Shown here one piece after another: positions 1 through 9,273 of a stretch of 64,000 bases of DNA. Location of the stretch: contig NC_067207.1 of assembly GCF_026262505.1 (NCBI RefSeq), positions 18,506,082 to 18,570,081 of the forward strand. Direction: 5' to 3'. Each line of letters opens with the position of its first letter. Position 1 is the first letter of the stretch. The DNA comes from Trichomonas vaginalis G3 (lineage: Eukaryota > Parabasalia > Trichomonadida > Trichomonadidae). The position numbers and the translations under genes were made by a program. The notes beneath the pieces were generated by a model. That model did no database searches. It was not told where the DNA came from and saw nothing but the letters and a program-made list of their open reading frames with translations.

Positions 1-661
1 ACATGGGGAGTGGTAAAAGTAAAGCAAATCTGGGTAAAACGATTTTATTTATGATCAAATTTTATATATTTTTTTGGATCAAATCCATTTTAATAGAATT
101 TATATACTATTCATCTATTAGTAAACACTACCGTATATTATTTTTTAAGCTATCTTATTTTTTGAACTTTTATTCAACTCTTTGGTCGCAAGAAGAATTG
201 CATGATAAATAAAAACATTTAATCAAAGTCAATTTTATTTTTCATATTCAAATGGACTGAGTGTTAACATTTAACATTTTTTGCTAATTGTCGTCAAAAA
301 TTAGGCGTAAAGCAAAAATTGATATTTCATATGGTTTTATGATAGATAAGCATTATATTCCCACTCATTATATTCGTAATTTTTGAGGTTTATCCTTCGC
401 TTTTAAGATCATTGAATTTGATTTTTATATAAAATAGTTATATATTAGAAAATAATATGAGTTTATGTGATATTATTTTTCAGAAGATTTCATTCTATAT
501 GCCTATGAAAAGTACTCTCAAAACTAACTTTTCCTAATTATAATTAAATCTAGAATATTGTATTATGCTTAGTATTATTTCATTTTTCTCATTCAATTTC
601 GAATTTACAAATGTCAAAAAATTGAGAGCCGTCACTTTTGATGAATTTCTGTTTATTACAC
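1..661. other. AT-rich stretch without a recognisable gene
   Basis: No open frame here resembles a known protein. The one short open frame near the left edge (positions 3-212) has the low-complexity Phe/Ile/Tyr composition expected of AT-rich non-coding DNA. The stretch ends where the 160-bp repeat begins. It does not match the replication genes that would be expected to the left of the repeats in element 2, so element 2 appears to be cut off near 661. Nothing else is visible. Confidence 0.5.
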
Positions 662-1050
662 TTCAAAAATAATTAATTATTGAATAACCTGAAACCATTA
701 ACGTAAACATTAACGATAAAATTTATTTCCAGGACTGTTGTCAAAATGTCATGTTGTCTCATTTTTTCAGAGAAGTTAATTAACCGAGTGACATATGGTG
801 ACGTAGTGACACCCTCAGTTCTTCAAAATAATTAATTATTGAATAACCTGAAACCATTAACGTAAACATTAACGATAAAATTTATTTCCAGGACTGTTGT
901 CAAAATGTCATGGTGTCTCATTTTTTCAGAGAAGTTAATTAACCGAGTGACATATGGTGACGTAGTGACACCCTCAGTTCTTCAAAAATAATTAATTATT
1001 GAATAACCTGAAACCATTAACGTAAACATTAACGATAAAATTTATTTCCA
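662..1050 (+). repeat. 160-bp tandem repeat, left stump of the element 2 array
   Basis: There is one partial copy (from 662) and two full copies starting at 732 and 891, with a period of 159-160 bp. Each copy begins GGACTGTTGTCAAAATGTCA, holds a core with spaced GTGAC words and ends TTTATTTCCA. The same repeat resumes at 36851 in the same orientation and phase. The array is therefore interrupted exactly between TTTATTTCCA (ending at 1050) and GGACTGTTGT (starting at 36851). Related iteron repeats lie in every large intergenic space of element 3, which marks this as element sequence. Confidence 0.85.
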
Positions 1051-1150
1051 GTGTTGTAAGACGAGTTACGGAAAGTGAGGTGAACCGAAAAAGTGACACT
1101 TATTTGGTCGGATAAATTCCCTATATATTTACTTGTCAAAAAAAATCAGA
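1051..1150 (+). repeat. Left inverted end of the large insertion
   Basis: Directly after the split 160-bp repeat comes a segment containing TTACGGAAAGTGA, then AAAAAGTGACAC and, further in, ACTTGTCAA. The reverse complement of 36735-36850 holds the same three words in the same order. The two segments therefore form diverged inverted ends of whatever was inserted at 1050/36851. A short CCAG occurs on both sides (1048-1051 and 36848-36851) and may be a target duplication. The transposon family is not identified. Confidence 0.6.
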
Positions 1151-1237
1151 CTTTTTTTGCTTTAAAAAATTTATAAGTTAATTATTGAGAACGAAGGTGA
1201 AAGGAAATGGATATTTCTTACCTTTCATTCCCTCGAG

Positions 1238-2713
1238 AAAGTTCAAAAACTTGGGTGCAATCAGAACTGATTGCACCCAAGTTTTTGAACTTTGTATAAG
1301 GAATTGTTGGCTATGATGTACTGATCATGAATCAGTACATCATAGCCAACAATTCCTTCGCAAACAGCGGGAAACTTTGTCTGAATAGTTTAACATTCAG
1401 ACAAATTTTCCCGCTGTCAGAGAGGGAATGGAAGGGTAAGAGGTATATATTCATAATGTATACCTCTTACCCTTTCATTCCCTCGAGAAAGTTCAAAAAC
1501 TTGGGTGCAATCAGTTCTGATTGCACCCAAGTTTTTGAACTTTGTATAAGGAATTGTTGGCTATGATGTACTGATCATGAATCAGTACATCATAGCCAAC
1601 AATTCCTTCGCAAACAGCGGGAAACTTTGTCTGAATAGTTTAACATTCAGACAAAGTTTCCCGCTGTCAGAGGGAATGGAAGGGTAAGAGGTATATATTC
1701 ATAATGTATACCTCTTACCCTTTCATTCCCTCGAGAAAGTTCAAAAACTTGGGTGCAATCAGTTCTGATTGCACCCAAGTTTTTGAACTTTGTATAAGGA
1801 ATTGTTGGCTATGATGTACTGATCATGAATCAGTACATCATAGCCAACAATTCCTTCGCAAACAGCGGGAAACTTTGTCTGAATAGTTTAACATTCAGAC
1901 AAATTTTCCCGCTGTCAGAGAGGGAATGGAAGGGTAAGAGGTATATATTCATAATGTATACCTCTTACCCTTTCATTCCCTCGAGAAAGTTCAAAAACTT
2001 GGGTGCAATCAGTTCTGATTGCACCCAAGTTTTTGAACTTTGTATAAGGAATTGTTGGCTATGATGTACTGATCATGAATCAGTACATCATAGCCAACAA
2101 TTCCTTCGCAAACAGCGGGAAACTTTGTCTGAATAGTTTAACATTCAGACAAATTTTCCCGCTGTCAGAGAGGGAATGGAAGGGTAAGAGGTATATATTC
2201 ATAATGTATACCTCTTACCCTTTCATTCCCTCGAGAAAGTTCAAAAACTTGGGTGCAATCAGTTCTGATTGCACCCAAGTTTTTGAACTTTGTATAAGGA
2301 ATTGTTGGCTATGATGTACTGATCATGAATCAGTACATCATAGCCAACAATTCCTTCGCAAACAGCGGGAAACTTTGTCTGAATAGTTTAACATTCAGAC
2401 AAAGTTTCCCGCTGTCAGAGAGGGAATGGAAGGGTAAGAGGTATATATTCATAATGTATACCTCTTACCCTTTCATTCCCTCGAGAAAGTTCAAAAACTT
2501 GGGTGCAATCAGTTCTGATTGCACCCAAGTTTTTGAACTTTGTATAAGGAATTGTTGGCTATGATGTACTGATCATGAATCAGTACATCATAGCCAACAA
2601 TTCCTTCGCAAACAGCGGGAAACTTTGTCTGAATAGTTTAACATTCAGACAAAGTTTCCCGCTGTCAGAGAGGGAATGGAAGGGTAAGAGGTATATATTC
2701 ATAATGTATATTC
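1238..2713. repeat. Tandem array of 250-bp units made of four palindromes
   Basis: There are about 5.9 units, starting at 1238, 1488, 1736, 1986, 2236 and 2486. Each unit is a chain of four long inverted repeats. In the first unit these are 1238-1293 (27-bp arms, 2-bp centre), 1298-1358 (28-bp arms, 5-bp centre), 1365-1416 (about 22-bp arms, 8-bp centre) and 1422-1484 (about 26-bp arms). Spacers between palindromes are only 3-6 bp. Copies are almost identical, with a few substitutions and one 2-bp length change. A degenerate half-unit precedes the array from about 1196. The array ends in the centre of a fourth palindrome. The repeated 79-codon open frames it contains are by-products of the repeat and are not called as genes. 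Confidence 0.9.
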
Positions 2714-2775
2714 TATAATTATTTAAAATAATGAAAAAGTTGTTTTGTGAATCATTGAAATATTAATGCTGTTAT

Positions 2776-3715
2776 AAAAAAAAAAAAAAAAAAAAAAAAG
2801 GTAGTGGGGCCTCCAGGCACTTCGTGCCCTCTAGCCCTGAAGATGTTTAGTATAAATGAAGTTTTTATTCGGAAAAATTGTTAGTCTTCTGGGTCGAAAA
2901 CATTATATAATGTGTCGCTTTTCACAAATTATATATGTTTTCATGTTTTGTCAAGACTTCTTCGTAATGAGTGTAAATGACCAAAAATATAATTTAGGGT
3001 AGAAGGTTAGATCTAACCTCTTTTCTAACCTCTTTTCTACCCTCTTGAATTTGTCAAGACTTCTTCGTAAATGTTTTGTCATGATTTCATCGTACATGTT
3101 TTGTCAAGACTTCTTCGTAATGAGTGTAAATGACCAAAAATAAAGTTTAGGGTAGAAGGTTAGATCTAACCTCTTTTCTAACCTCTTTTCTACCCTCTTG
3201 AATTTGTCAAGACTTCTTCGTAAATGTTTTGTCAAGACTTCTTCGTAAATGTTTTGTCAAGACTTCTTCTTCGTAAAATCAGACAAAAATAAAGTTTAGG
3301 GTAGAAGGTTAGATCTAACCTCTTTTCTAACCTCTTTTCTACCCTCTTGAATTTGTCATGATTTCATCGTAAATGTTTTGTCATGATTTCATCGTAAAAT
3401 GTTTTGTCAAGACTTCTTCTTCGTAATGAGTGTAAAGGACCCAAAAATATATTTTAGGTGAAGAGGTGAGATCTCACCTGTTTTCTCACCTGTTTTCTCA
3501 CCTCTTGAATTTTCATGATTTCTTCGTAAATGTTTTGTCATGATTTCATCGTAAAATGTTTTGTCAAGACTTCTTCGTAAAATCAGACAAAAATATAATT
3601 TAGGGTAGAAGGTTAGATCTAACCTCTTTTCTAACCTCTTTTCTACCCTCTTGAATTTTCATGACTTCATCGTAAATGTTTTGTCACTTTTCTGTCACTT
3701 TTCAGGAAAAAACAT
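2776..3715. repeat. Left terminal inverted repeat of element 1
   Basis: After poly(A) at 2776-2799 the repeat carries a unique-looking end of about 140 bp. It then alternates two motifs. The first is a roughly 25-bp direct repeat with core GTCAAGACTTCTTCGTAA. The second is a dyad module centred on AGGTTAGATCTAACCT and followed by two more complementary half-sites. Dyad modules start near 2998, 3149, 3298 and 3602. A variant module near 3457 has AGGTGAGATCTCACCT with all half-sites changed to match. The reverse complement of 35945-36643 has the same order with three modules. Confidence 0.85.
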
Positions 3716-3731
3716 TTTTATATATATATAA

Positions 3732-4687
3732 ATGAATTTTACAAAACCACCGTTACCGTTCTTTGGAAATAAGAGTAGATGTAAAGATATTATATTGAGA
3801 GAACTTAAGAAACTACCGAATGGTCTAACATTTGTAGATTTGTTCGGTGGAAGTTTCTATATATCCCATTTGTGCCATATAATATTCCCAGACTCAAAGA
3901 TTATATGCAATGACTTCGACAACTATATGGACCGTCTCAAACATATTCCAGACACAAACAATATATTGACTGAGTTAAAAGAAAAGATACCTATAGGTAA
4001 GATGGAACGTATACCATTAGATAAGAAAAATATTGTGAGAGAGGTTTTGAAAAAAGCAGAATATATAGACTGGGATAGTATATCTGCTAGACTATTATAT
4101 AGTGGTGCTATAAGAGTTCATGACATTGAAACACTTATGTCAAAAGTTTTATATCTTAACTATACAAATGTTTTCAAAGAGGACATAGAAAAATATATTG
4201 AGGGTATAGAGTTTGTGAGATGTCATTGGACAGAGTTGTATGAAAAATAAAGTTTAGGTGAAGAGGTGAGATCTCACCTGTTTTCTCACCTCTTTTTTCA
4301 CCTCTTGAATTTTCAAGACTTCTTCGTAAATGTTTTGTCAAGACTTCTTCGTAATGAGTGTAAAGGACCCAAAAATATAAAGACAAGGAAAATGTTTTCT
4401 TTATAGTGGACCCGCCGTTCTATAACACATGGGATTTTCAATACCAAGTAGACTGGACTTTGAGAGACTCTTTAGAAACTTTAGACGTTTTACATAACCA
4501 TCCATGCTTTTACTTTACATCCGATAAAAGTGGTTTGGAAACCGTTATGAGATGGTTAGAGGACATACATGACTATGAGTTTATATATGACAAGATAGAA
4601 TATGAGAGAGGTCCTATAAACTGGAGAAAGTGTCACAATAAAGAAATTTTATTAGTAAGTAAATGTGGTTTGAAATCGGATTGTTAG
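3732..4687 (+). pseudogene. D12-class (Dam-like) adenine-N6 DNA methyltransferase locus
   Basis: The first frame opens with PPLPFFGNK, matching motif X of the Dam/D12 family. It is followed by FVDLFGG, the S-adenosylmethionine motif I. The later part of the locus has DPPFY, the catalytic motif IV of the same family. This class methylates adenine N6 and often targets GATC. The locus is the first gene inside the left terminal repeat of element 1 and follows TATATAAATG directly. A block of terminal-repeat-type sequence (4253-4385) separates the two parts, so the gene looks broken. The terminal repeats contain GATC at the centre of each dyad, which makes them plausible substrates, but this is inference. 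Confidence 0.8.
4253..4385 (+). repeat. Terminal-repeat block inside the methyltransferase locus
   Basis: About 130 bp are made of the variant dyad module (AGGTGAGATCTCACCT with TCACCT half-sites) followed by two copies of the CAAGACTTCTTCGTAA repeat. Both motifs otherwise occur only in the terminal repeats of element 1. The block closely resembles 3457-3520, so it probably derives from the left terminal repeat. It does not start with GT and lacks the conserved trichomonad 3-prime splice motif, so it does not look like an intron. Confidence 0.75.
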
Positions 4688-4817
4688 TTTTAGGTTTTTT
4701 CCATTGTGTCATTTATTTCTTTGACGTGGCAGAAAGATATAGAGAATATGAAGATGAACCAATGCCTGCAAATGTTCAGTATATGTACTCGTAAGAGATA
4801 TTTTTATCTAATATTAA

Positions 4818-5180
4818 ATGGACGCACAGAACTTAGCGAATGCACAGCAACCTGGACAACCAAACCCAGAGAATATTCCAAATGAAGTTAGAATACAAAC
4901 TGCAATGGCAAACTATGGTCAAGTGCCAACAGATGTACAAATGCAAACTGCCATGTCAAATGACGCTGCGTTAGGTTTGCCACCATGGTATGCAAATATG
5001 AGATGGAAAGAGTTTTATACAAACCCTGAAGTGGGATATAAACAACTTTATGCAGATGACGCGAACACAGGAGTTGACCCAGAATATGTTTTCTACCAGA
5101 GGAGAAACAGAATGTATGAGCTCCAGTTAAAGAATGCTATGGAACTCAACAGGAAACGTAAGAGACTAGGCGGACATTAG
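4818..5180 (+). CDS. Element 1 hypothetical protein, 120 residues
   Basis: An intact frame starts at the ATG of TATTAAATG after an AT-rich tract. The N-terminal 45 residues are rich in Asn, Gln and Pro. The middle contains LPPWYANMRWKEFY and the C-terminus is basic (NRKRKRLGG). No family is recognised. It is followed after 18 bp by an amphipathic small protein on the same strand, so it may be a small virion protein. That role rests on neighbourhood only. Confidence 0.55.
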   Translation: MDAQNLANAQQPGQPNPENIPNEVRIQTAMANYGQVPTDVQMQTAMSNDAALGLPPWYANMRWKEFYTNPEVGYKQLYADDANTGVDPEYVFYQRRNRMYELQLKNAMELNRKRKRLGGH

Positions 5181-5198
5181 ATTTTTACATATAGTAAA

Positions 5199-5441
5199 AT
5201 GGGTTTCTTCAGTAAGATAGGAAACTTCTTTCGAAATGTTGGAAGAGGTATATGGAATGGAATAAAAACCGTAGGAAGAGGAATTTGGAACGGTGTCAAA
5301 AATATTGGTAAAAGGGTAGGTCAGTTTGTTGGTATTATACCTAAAGACCCTGAACCAGAAGAGCAAGCTCCTGTTATACAACAGCCTGAACCTGCACCAC
5401 AGTCTAGTTGGCAACCAAATCCAACACCTCAACCGTATTAA
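5199..5441 (+). CDS. Element 1 small amphipathic protein with repeated helix, 80 residues
   Basis: The intact frame is preceded by ATATAGTAAAATG. Residues 1-48 contain a tandem pattern GRGIWNGIKTV / GRGIWNGVKNI within a Phe-, Trp-, Lys- and Arg-rich segment that would form amphipathic helices. Residues 50-80 are acidic and then Pro/Gln-rich. Such peptides resemble membrane-active or core proteins of adenovirus-like capsids in composition, though homology cannot be claimed. The same style of protein occurs in element 1 near 8685 and in element 2 at 44004 and 44244. Confidence 0.6.
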   Translation: MGFFSKIGNFFRNVGRGIWNGIKTVGRGIWNGVKNIGKRVGQFVGIIPKDPEPEEQAPVIQQPEPAPQSSWQPNPTPQPY

Positions 5442-5516
5442 AAAATTATATTTTTACCGTTCGATAGTAGTTGTATATGAAACTAAGTTCTAAGTAAAAC
5501 GCATGGTATAATGGAA

Positions 5517-5891
5517 TTATTCTTTTTCTTCCATCTGTAGTAAACCATACTTGAAAGTCTGAAATACTTCCACTTGGTGGTTCGTATAACTTTGTAGGTT
5601 TTTCGTAAAAGTCATTTGCCAAGCATAAGAAAGAGTTTTGGGCGCCAGAAATGAAGCATGAACAATAATAGCAGCTGGGTCGAAAACATCTTTAAATAAA
5701 TATGGTTCATCTCTTGCATATCGACTGTAAATATTTGCTAAAGGAAGTTCGACTTTCTGATTTAACATTCTTTGCAAATAATACCATGACATTGCAGTGA
5801 ATTCTGTATATATTTGTTCGTCTTTCTTTGGATTGTCTTCGTAGATTTGAAATGACACTTGTGAATTTTGTTTGTCATATACAATTCTCAC
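5517..5891 (-). CDS. Element 1 hypothetical protein, 124 residues
   Basis: An intact frame starts at the ATG at 5891 and has a mixed globular composition (for example MSWYYLQRMLNQKVELPLANIY). No family is recognised. It lies convergent to the amphipathic-protein gene at 5199-5441. A further minus-strand gene lies upstream, so both belong to a short minus-strand group. There is no signal peptide or membrane segment. Confidence 0.5.
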   Translation of the reverse strand: MRIVYDKQNSQVSFQIYEDNPKKDEQIYTEFTAMSWYYLQRMLNQKVELPLANIYSRYARDEPYLFKDVFDPAAIIVHASFLAPKTLSYAWQMTFTKNLQSYTNHQVEVFQTFKYGLLQMEEKE

Positions 5892-5968
5892 ATAAAGTGT
5901 GCTCTCGGTATTTGCATATTCATCAGCATATTTTGCATAACATGAATTTATTTTATCTTCTATATTTT

Positions 5969-6293
5969 TTAACGCAGTCTGTAGAAAGATGAAAGGTCAA
6001 CTTGTATTAGCTCAATTTCTTCCCACATTTTTCGTTTCCCTTCAGATATATAATCTATATGAAACCTTACAATAAATGGAAAACTTTTATCTTCTACAGA
6101 CACAAACTTCATTCTACGCGAAAGCCAATAGCTTTTGTGACAGATGGGTCTCTTAACCATCTTAATGGGTAGTCAAAACGATAGCCTTCATGCTTTACGG
6201 TCTCTGTCTCAAACTTTTGACGACATTAGTAAAAAGTTCATCTAATGGTTTAGTTGTAGCAACTCTTGAATTTTCTTTTTCTATTGGAAGCAT
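5969..6293 (-). pseudogene. Element 1 small hypothetical locus
   Basis: The minus-strand coding pattern starts at the ATG at 6293 and continues to about 5969 with about one break. The readable part is rich in basic and aromatic residues and resembles no known family. Its start lies only 18 bp from the divergent start at 6312. Confidence 0.35.
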
Positions 6294-6311
6294 ATTTTAT
6301 CTAGAATAAAA
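6294..6311. promoter_or_regulatory. 18-bp divergent promoter space
   Basis: Only ATTTTATCTAGAATAAAA separates two outward-facing ATG codons (minus strand at 6293, plus strand at 6312). TTTTAT and ATAAAA form a near-perfect dyad around CTAGA. Similar short spaces occur at 8669-8684, 30462-30478 and 39305-39323. Confidence 0.45.
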
Positions 6312-7721
6312 ATGTCGAAAGATATTGCTTCCATAAGAGAAATACAACACAACCGACAACTCATTATGCAAGCTCTAAATAAGAAACACAACAAACTTTT
6401 CAAACTATTCTAAGATATCTGAGTCATTGAAAGAAGGAAACTTAAAACTGACATTAAACCCAATGACAGATGAGTTTCTATTTCAAGACAATAAGAACCA
6501 TACTGTCTGTATAAATCCAACAAAAGGAACTTTAAACGAGAAACCTATAAATGAACTTCTTTTGAAAGCAGATGTTGACAACAAAGCTGACAAAGAATAT
6601 GTAGACGATGCAATAGCAAAAGAAGAAGAAAGAGCTAACAATGCTTATGCAACAAAAGAACATACTCATCCTGAACTAGCAGACAAAACATATGTTGACA
6701 ATAAAATGTCAAGTGAAGTGACAAGAGCTGAAAACGAATATTCTAAAAAGACTCATACACATTCTATATCTGAAATAACAGACTTAAACGTTAGCCTTGA
6801 AAATAAGGTAGATAAGGACTTATGGCTAGTGTGTTAGTGAAGAAGGCGGATAAGGAATATGTGGATGAAAAAGATAAAGAAATTATAGAAAGGGTTGACT
6901 GGTACCATGAACGGACATCAAAGATTTTAAAAACTAAAGCCGATACAGGATGGGTTTCAGGATGTTTAGACCTTAAAGCAGATAAAACTTATGTTAACGA
7001 TGAGTTAGAGAAGAAAGCAAATAAGAACCATACACATACAAGTTTTACAACTGTTGCTATAGAAAGTATTGAAGGAACGGTTGAAGAAACTGGTGGGGAT
7101 GCAATATATTGTAAACCTCCTAACTTTCCACAAGGTTTAACATCGGATGACGACATAAACGACGATGAGAAACATTAGATGTAAAGATGTTTAGTCATGA
7201 AGGATGAACATAATATTAAATTCACTGCTCAAGATTTATATGACAAGAAAGCAGACAAAACAGAGCTTCAAACATTAAAGACAGAAATACTTCAAACATT
7301 ATATCCTATAGGTTCTATTTATACGTCAATGAACTCTACCAGACCAGAAACAGTTCTGGGTTTTGGAACTTGGACTCAAATAGTCGACAGGTTTTTGTAT
7401 TGTGCAAACTCTTCAAAGGAAACAGGTGGAAGTAAAACGATTTCAGGTTGAAAATTACCTGCACATAGTCACTACATAGATTTAAGTACATCTCAAGCAG
7501 GTTGGCATAAGCATAGATATTGGGATTGGTCAGCAATGATAAAAGGTAAAGGATATGATGTTAAAGACAACGTTAAGTTTGCTATAGATTGTTACTGGAG
7601 TAACACTGAGGGAGGAGGAAACCATACACATCGCGTTTCAGGATATACGCAAACAACGGGACAAAGTAAAGACTACATGCCACCTTACATGACAGTTTAC
7701 GCATGGTATAGAAATGCTTAG
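6312..7721 (+). pseudogene. Element 1 collar-type fibre protein locus
   Basis: The coding pattern resembles a trimeric phage fibre. It has a stalk with repeated KADKEYVD-type heptad-like units, each followed by a WYHE and GWVSGCLDLKAD block. The C-terminal collar domain contains YPIGSIYTSMN, GFGTW and a His/Gly-rich segment, and ends near YMPPYMTVYAWYR. The collar domain family is known from phage short tail fibres and microcystin-dependent-type proteins. The locus is homologous to the fibre genes at 37390 and 63154. It is broken, with about five breaks, in a stretch that is noisy throughout. It probably encoded a receptor-binding spike on the capsid. Confidence 0.75.
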
Positions 7722-8668
7722 TCGTCATTTTCAACTTCTTTAGCATATTCGTCAGGAGTTGTCTTATATTTGTTAGGAACTGTCTTTGAAAGTATACCAC
7801 CTTGAACTTTGACAAGTTTGAAACGAGGTCTGACAATAGTCGTTTTATCTTCTGCTTGCAGTCTGTACATTTTGCCATGTTGCCTAAAACTTCATAATAT
7901 TCTCTTGTATACTTTCTTCTATTTTTACGAACACGAATGTGAGTACCTGTCGGGTTCCCATTGTTGTCATAGTCAATAGTATTTTCATATGGGTCGCGTT
8001 TAGGTATTTCTATTTTTACTTTGTCACCTTTCTGAAGTTTGAAGCCCGGCATTCTTTCTTTTTGTCTCTTTTGACTAAATTATTAAATATATAGTCTTTC
8101 TCTAAGTCAGGGTTGTTTTTCATTTCTTCGGGGGAGTGGTTTCCCAAACCTTTTTGTTTACGGCTATTGTAAATATTTAAAACTTGTCTCATCTTTGCCA
8201 TGGAGAAGTGTCTATATTTGTCGTCATATGACATTTCATTTGCTTCACCACCTTGTGGTTGTTTAAGTCTCTTAACATTTTATACAACCGTCAATGACAC
8301 CAAGAGCAGAATGGTTTTGGTCGACAATGAAATATTGGTTTACATTTTTTGAACGCAGATAGTTTTTTACATCATCTGATTTGAAAGAACTTTCACAGTC
8401 AGATGTCAGTTTTTTGGATGGTATTTGTCAAACGAATATTGTCAAAGCTGCTAAGATATCTAAAATATTTTTGGACTGTAATGGTATGCTTCACAGTATT
8501 GTGTTTTGACCGACAAATATTAGCCAGTATGGTGGTCCATCTTCTCTATACCTCGGAATGTTTTCCAAGATATCCATAAACCAAGCATTTGGTGTTGAAC
8601 TAAAGATTTTATCATGAGTGCTTTCTTTGTTGCCTTAGAAACATAGGGGTCCTTGTTGGATTCGTCAT
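7718..8668 (-). pseudogene. Element 1 integrase locus (rve superfamily)
   Basis: Minus-strand coding pattern includes IYNSRKQKGLGNHSPEEM, typical of the region after the integrase catalytic core. A C-terminal basic DNA-binding region follows, with QKGDKVKIEIPKRDPYE. Upstream parts have a core-like segment around 8280-8560. The locus runs tail to tail with the fibre gene, overlapping by about 4 bp, and starts 16 bp from the divergent gene at 8685. It is broken, with about four breaks. Polintons use this class of integrase for insertion. Confidence 0.7.
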
Positions 8669-8684
8669 TTTTATCCTATAAGAA
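8669..8684. promoter_or_regulatory. 16-bp divergent promoter space
   Basis: TTTTATCCTATAAGAA separates the integrase start (minus, 8668) from the start at 8685 (plus). It is rich in T on one side and A on the other, like the space at 6294-6311. Confidence 0.4.
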
Positions 8685-9084
8685 ATGGGTTTATTTGGCG
8701 CATTAGCAGGAGTTGCATCTAGATTTTTACCCGCAGTGGGAACAATAGCCAGAGGTGTATTTGGGGTTGGAAGAAGATTTTGAGTACATTAGGTATACTT
8801 AAAGAGAAAGCACAACCTATTATACAAACTGTACAGAAAGGTTGGGATGTAGCACGAGATGCAACAAATCTTATTCCAAATCCTGAAACAAGAGGAAAAG
8901 TTCAAGGATGGATGGACAATGTGGAAGACAAGCAGGAAACTATTATAACAAAGCAAATGACACTATAACCAAGCAGGACACTATATGGACCAAGGTGAAA
9001 GATTCTTTAACAGAGGAATATAACCATGCACAACAATGGGTAAACAATAACCAACCTCAACCGCCTCAAACGTGGGGAATGTAA
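8685..9084 (+). pseudogene. Element 1 amphipathic core-like protein locus
   Basis: It starts MGLFGALAGVASRF, a short hydrophobic and glycine-rich amphipathic stretch followed by GRR. Further on there is an acidic to Pro/Gln-rich pattern ending in QPPQTWGM. The locus is broken, with about two breaks. Composition and position (next to the integrase) suggest a small virion core or membrane-active protein, as for 5199-5441. No family assignment can be proved. Confidence 0.45.
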
Positions 9085-9102
9085 AGTTTTTACTGAGATG
9101 AA

Positions 9103-9267
9103 ATGAACAATACAGCATTGAGACAAATGGTTCAAGATGGATTTGTCGGCTTCCAGCAGTTTACACCACGTGTTTGTCAAGTTCTTCCTATACCTCAGGA
9201 AGTTTTAGACCGACTTAAAAAACAACAACAACCAGTTGAAACAAACCAAACTAAAATTTTTTACTGA
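9103..9267 (+). CDS. Element 1 small protein, 54 residues
   Basis: The frame runs from ATG at 9103 to TGA at 9265-9267. It begins MNNTALRQMVQDGFVGFQQF and ends with a Gln-rich tail and KIFY. It is preceded by TTTTTACTGAGATGAA, and the following gene at 9274 is preceded by the similar TTTTTTACTGACCTGAA, so the two genes share a start-site signal. No family is recognised. Confidence 0.45.
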   Translation: MNNTALRQMVQDGFVGFQQFTPRVCQVLPIPQEVLDRLKKQQQPVETNQTKIFY

Positions 9268-9273
9268 CCTGAA

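Noticed and set aside
3-212. 69-codon open frame at the left edge
   Set aside because: Low-complexity composition typical of AT-rich non-coding DNA and no start context like the other genes.
1327-2564. Four identical 79-codon open frames
   Set aside because: They are forced by the 250-bp palindromic repeat, read across hairpin arms and have no protein-like features.
2998-4385. Regular short repeats resembling a CRISPR array
   Set aside because: Repeats are degenerate, spacers are themselves repeats, and the arrangement is mirrored at the other end of the element. It is a terminal repeat in a eukaryotic genome.
4250-4406. Possible spliceosomal intron in the methyltransferase
   Set aside because: The block lacks a GT start and the conserved trichomonad 3-prime splice motif, and it consists of terminal-repeat sequence.
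6312-7721. Bacterial prophage or contamination, because of tail-collar domains
   Set aside because: The surrounding PolB, DJR-type capsid, integrase, terminal repeats and trichomonad host genes, with AT-rich eukaryotic gene starts and no ribosome binding sites, point to Polinton-like elements.
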